Positions 62,761-64,000 of a stretch of 64,000 nucleotides of DNA are shown here, piece by piece. This stretch comes from Hippophae tibetana. Taxonomy: Eukaryota; Streptophyta; Magnoliopsida; Rosales; Elaeagnaceae. Within the stretch, counting starts at the first letter, position 1. Each line of letters begins with the position of its first letter. The notes beneath the pieces are model-generated. The model did not search any database, had not been told where the DNA came from, and worked only from the letters and a program-made list of their open reading frames with translations. Where the stretch lies: the NCBI GenBank assembly GCA_037013495.1, contig CM072810.1:109220398-109284397 (forward strand), written 5' to 3'. The position numbers and the translations under genes are program-made.

Positions 62761-64000
62761 TGTAGTTTGATATTTGAATATTTTTTGCAAGTTCCTTCAC
62801 AAAGTATACTTCCTGTACTCTTTATAATAAACCACCACTAATTGTATCACTTCATTATTTCGGAATTATCAATGCTAAACATCACAAATTGTTATAATTT
62901 ATCTCAACTAATTTAACAAGTTGTGATGGATAAAAAATGATAATTTGTGGTATTTAATCGTTAAAAATAAAGTTTACTTAAAAAAAAAAAGATGGCAATA
63001 AATTTGTAACAAATAAGTTATGTTTAAACTCAAATTAAGATATAAAACATTTTACTTTGTGGATAGACAGACACCCTACCCATACATAATTCTTCACTCA
63101 TACTCCAATCAAAACAAGATTTGACATTACTTATAACCACGACGAAAACAAGCAACAGAGTAGTTAGGAGACCCTGCACCTTATTTGTCATTGTTTGATA
63201 TAACAGTGTGTATAAAATTTTAAATGTTAATTAATTCAAATAATATTTTTGAAATATAATATATTAATAAGGAAAAAAATTGTTACGGTGATATCTTTTC
63301 TTTGAATAAAAATGTTATTTAATATTCTAATTTTAAAAAAATAATCATTATTTATTTTATTTATAAAAAATGAGACACAAAGAGAACTTTATTAATAAAT
63401 TTTTTTAAACAGATAAGAATATTTTATCATTTATTCTACTCTATCAAATAAAAAAATTATAGATATAATTGTTGAAATTATTACAATCTTTTACCCTCAC
63501 TCTATAATTGAATATCACTGATAATTTTATTTATTTTTAAATAAATTTAAAATTATTAAATATTTTTTGATATTATTTTTATAAGTAAAATAACCAAATA
63601 TCATATTTTTAAAATTAGGATACTAAATAATACATTTTATATAAATAAAAGTAATTAAAATCACATTCCATCTTATTAACAATTATAAATTTATTAGGTT
63701 TATTGGATATGAAAAAAAAAATTCGATCAAAAATCAATAAAAAATAAGGGTAAAAAAATAAATAGCGAATCCAAGTCCATAAGAGAGAAAATGAAACGAC
63801 TACTTTTTAATGAACACTTTGACTTTGATGTTTTTTATTTATTTTTAAATATTTATCGATCGAATATGTATAAAACAATAATAGCAAAGGACATGATTAA
63901 TTGTTGGTTTTCAAAATTATGCGTACTTTTTTTTAATTTGTTTGTTTCGTGCAATTCCAAAGGAGAAATTTGTAATCTTCTCTAAGTAGAATTACTAAAT
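62761..64000. other. AT-rich sequence to the window edge
   Basis: I see no gene or element. The 64-codon frame near the right edge (63791-63985) has no recognised domain and a composition like the surrounding A/T-rich DNA. Confidence 0.5.

Noticed and set aside
63791..63985. 64-codon open frame near the right edge
   Set aside because: Isolated, AT-rich, no recognised domain and no promoter or splice context.

Overview
The window is nuclear DNA of a flowering plant, almost certainly a eudicot. The evidence is very AT-rich intergenic sequence, split genes with GT-AG introns, and decayed LTR retrotransposons and MITE-like elements. The first gene looks like those of rosids; I cannot fix the family from sequence alone.

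Three host genes are supported, and for each I joined the exons by hand with intact reading frames. (1) 418-5577, plus strand: leucoanthocyanidin reductase (LAR), five exons, 345 aa, the catechin-forming step of proanthocyanidin synthesis. (2) 9661-18919, minus strand: a 14-exon, 458-aa multi-span membrane protein with a C-terminal C3HC4 RING finger, of the plant 'Transmembrane Fragile-X-F-associated' family, a likely membrane E3 ubiquitin ligase. It lies tail-to-tail with LAR. (3) 27965-30171, minus strand: a two-exon, 360-aa bHLH transcription factor of the TMO5/bHLH30 clade. From memory, Arabidopsis bHLH30 (At1g68810) sits next to a RING/TFA gene (At1g68820), so genes 2 and 3 may be a conserved neighbour pair. 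The three genes show no shared pathway and this is not a functional cluster.

From 30.6 kb to the end I recognise no host gene. That half holds transposable-element debris: a Copia 3' fragment (37 kb), two hAT-type MITEs (40.4 and 41.2 kb, the first with a perfect 8-bp target duplication), an LTR remnant (43.7-44.5 kb), a 4.7-kb degenerate Tork/Tnt1-like Copia element with a primer-binding site but no 5' LTR (45.4-50.1 kb, minus), a 1.25-kb TRIM-like element with 214/216-bp LTRs (55.2-56.4 kb, minus), an internally deleted Copia element (57.0-59.0 kb, plus) and a Copia RNase H scrap (62.4 kb). Inside the genes, the RING gene carries a solo LTR in intron 12 and a roughly 0.9-kb inverted LTR palindrome in intron 5, and the bHLH intron carries four imperfect copies of a roughly 155-bp repeat.

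I found no gene system that looks undescribed. The more unusual points are the palindromic LTR, the bHLH intron repeat array, the TRIM-like element, the one-LTR Copia element and two orphan exon-like islands. No tRNA, rRNA, CRISPR or organellar insertion was recognised. All boundaries were read by eye.
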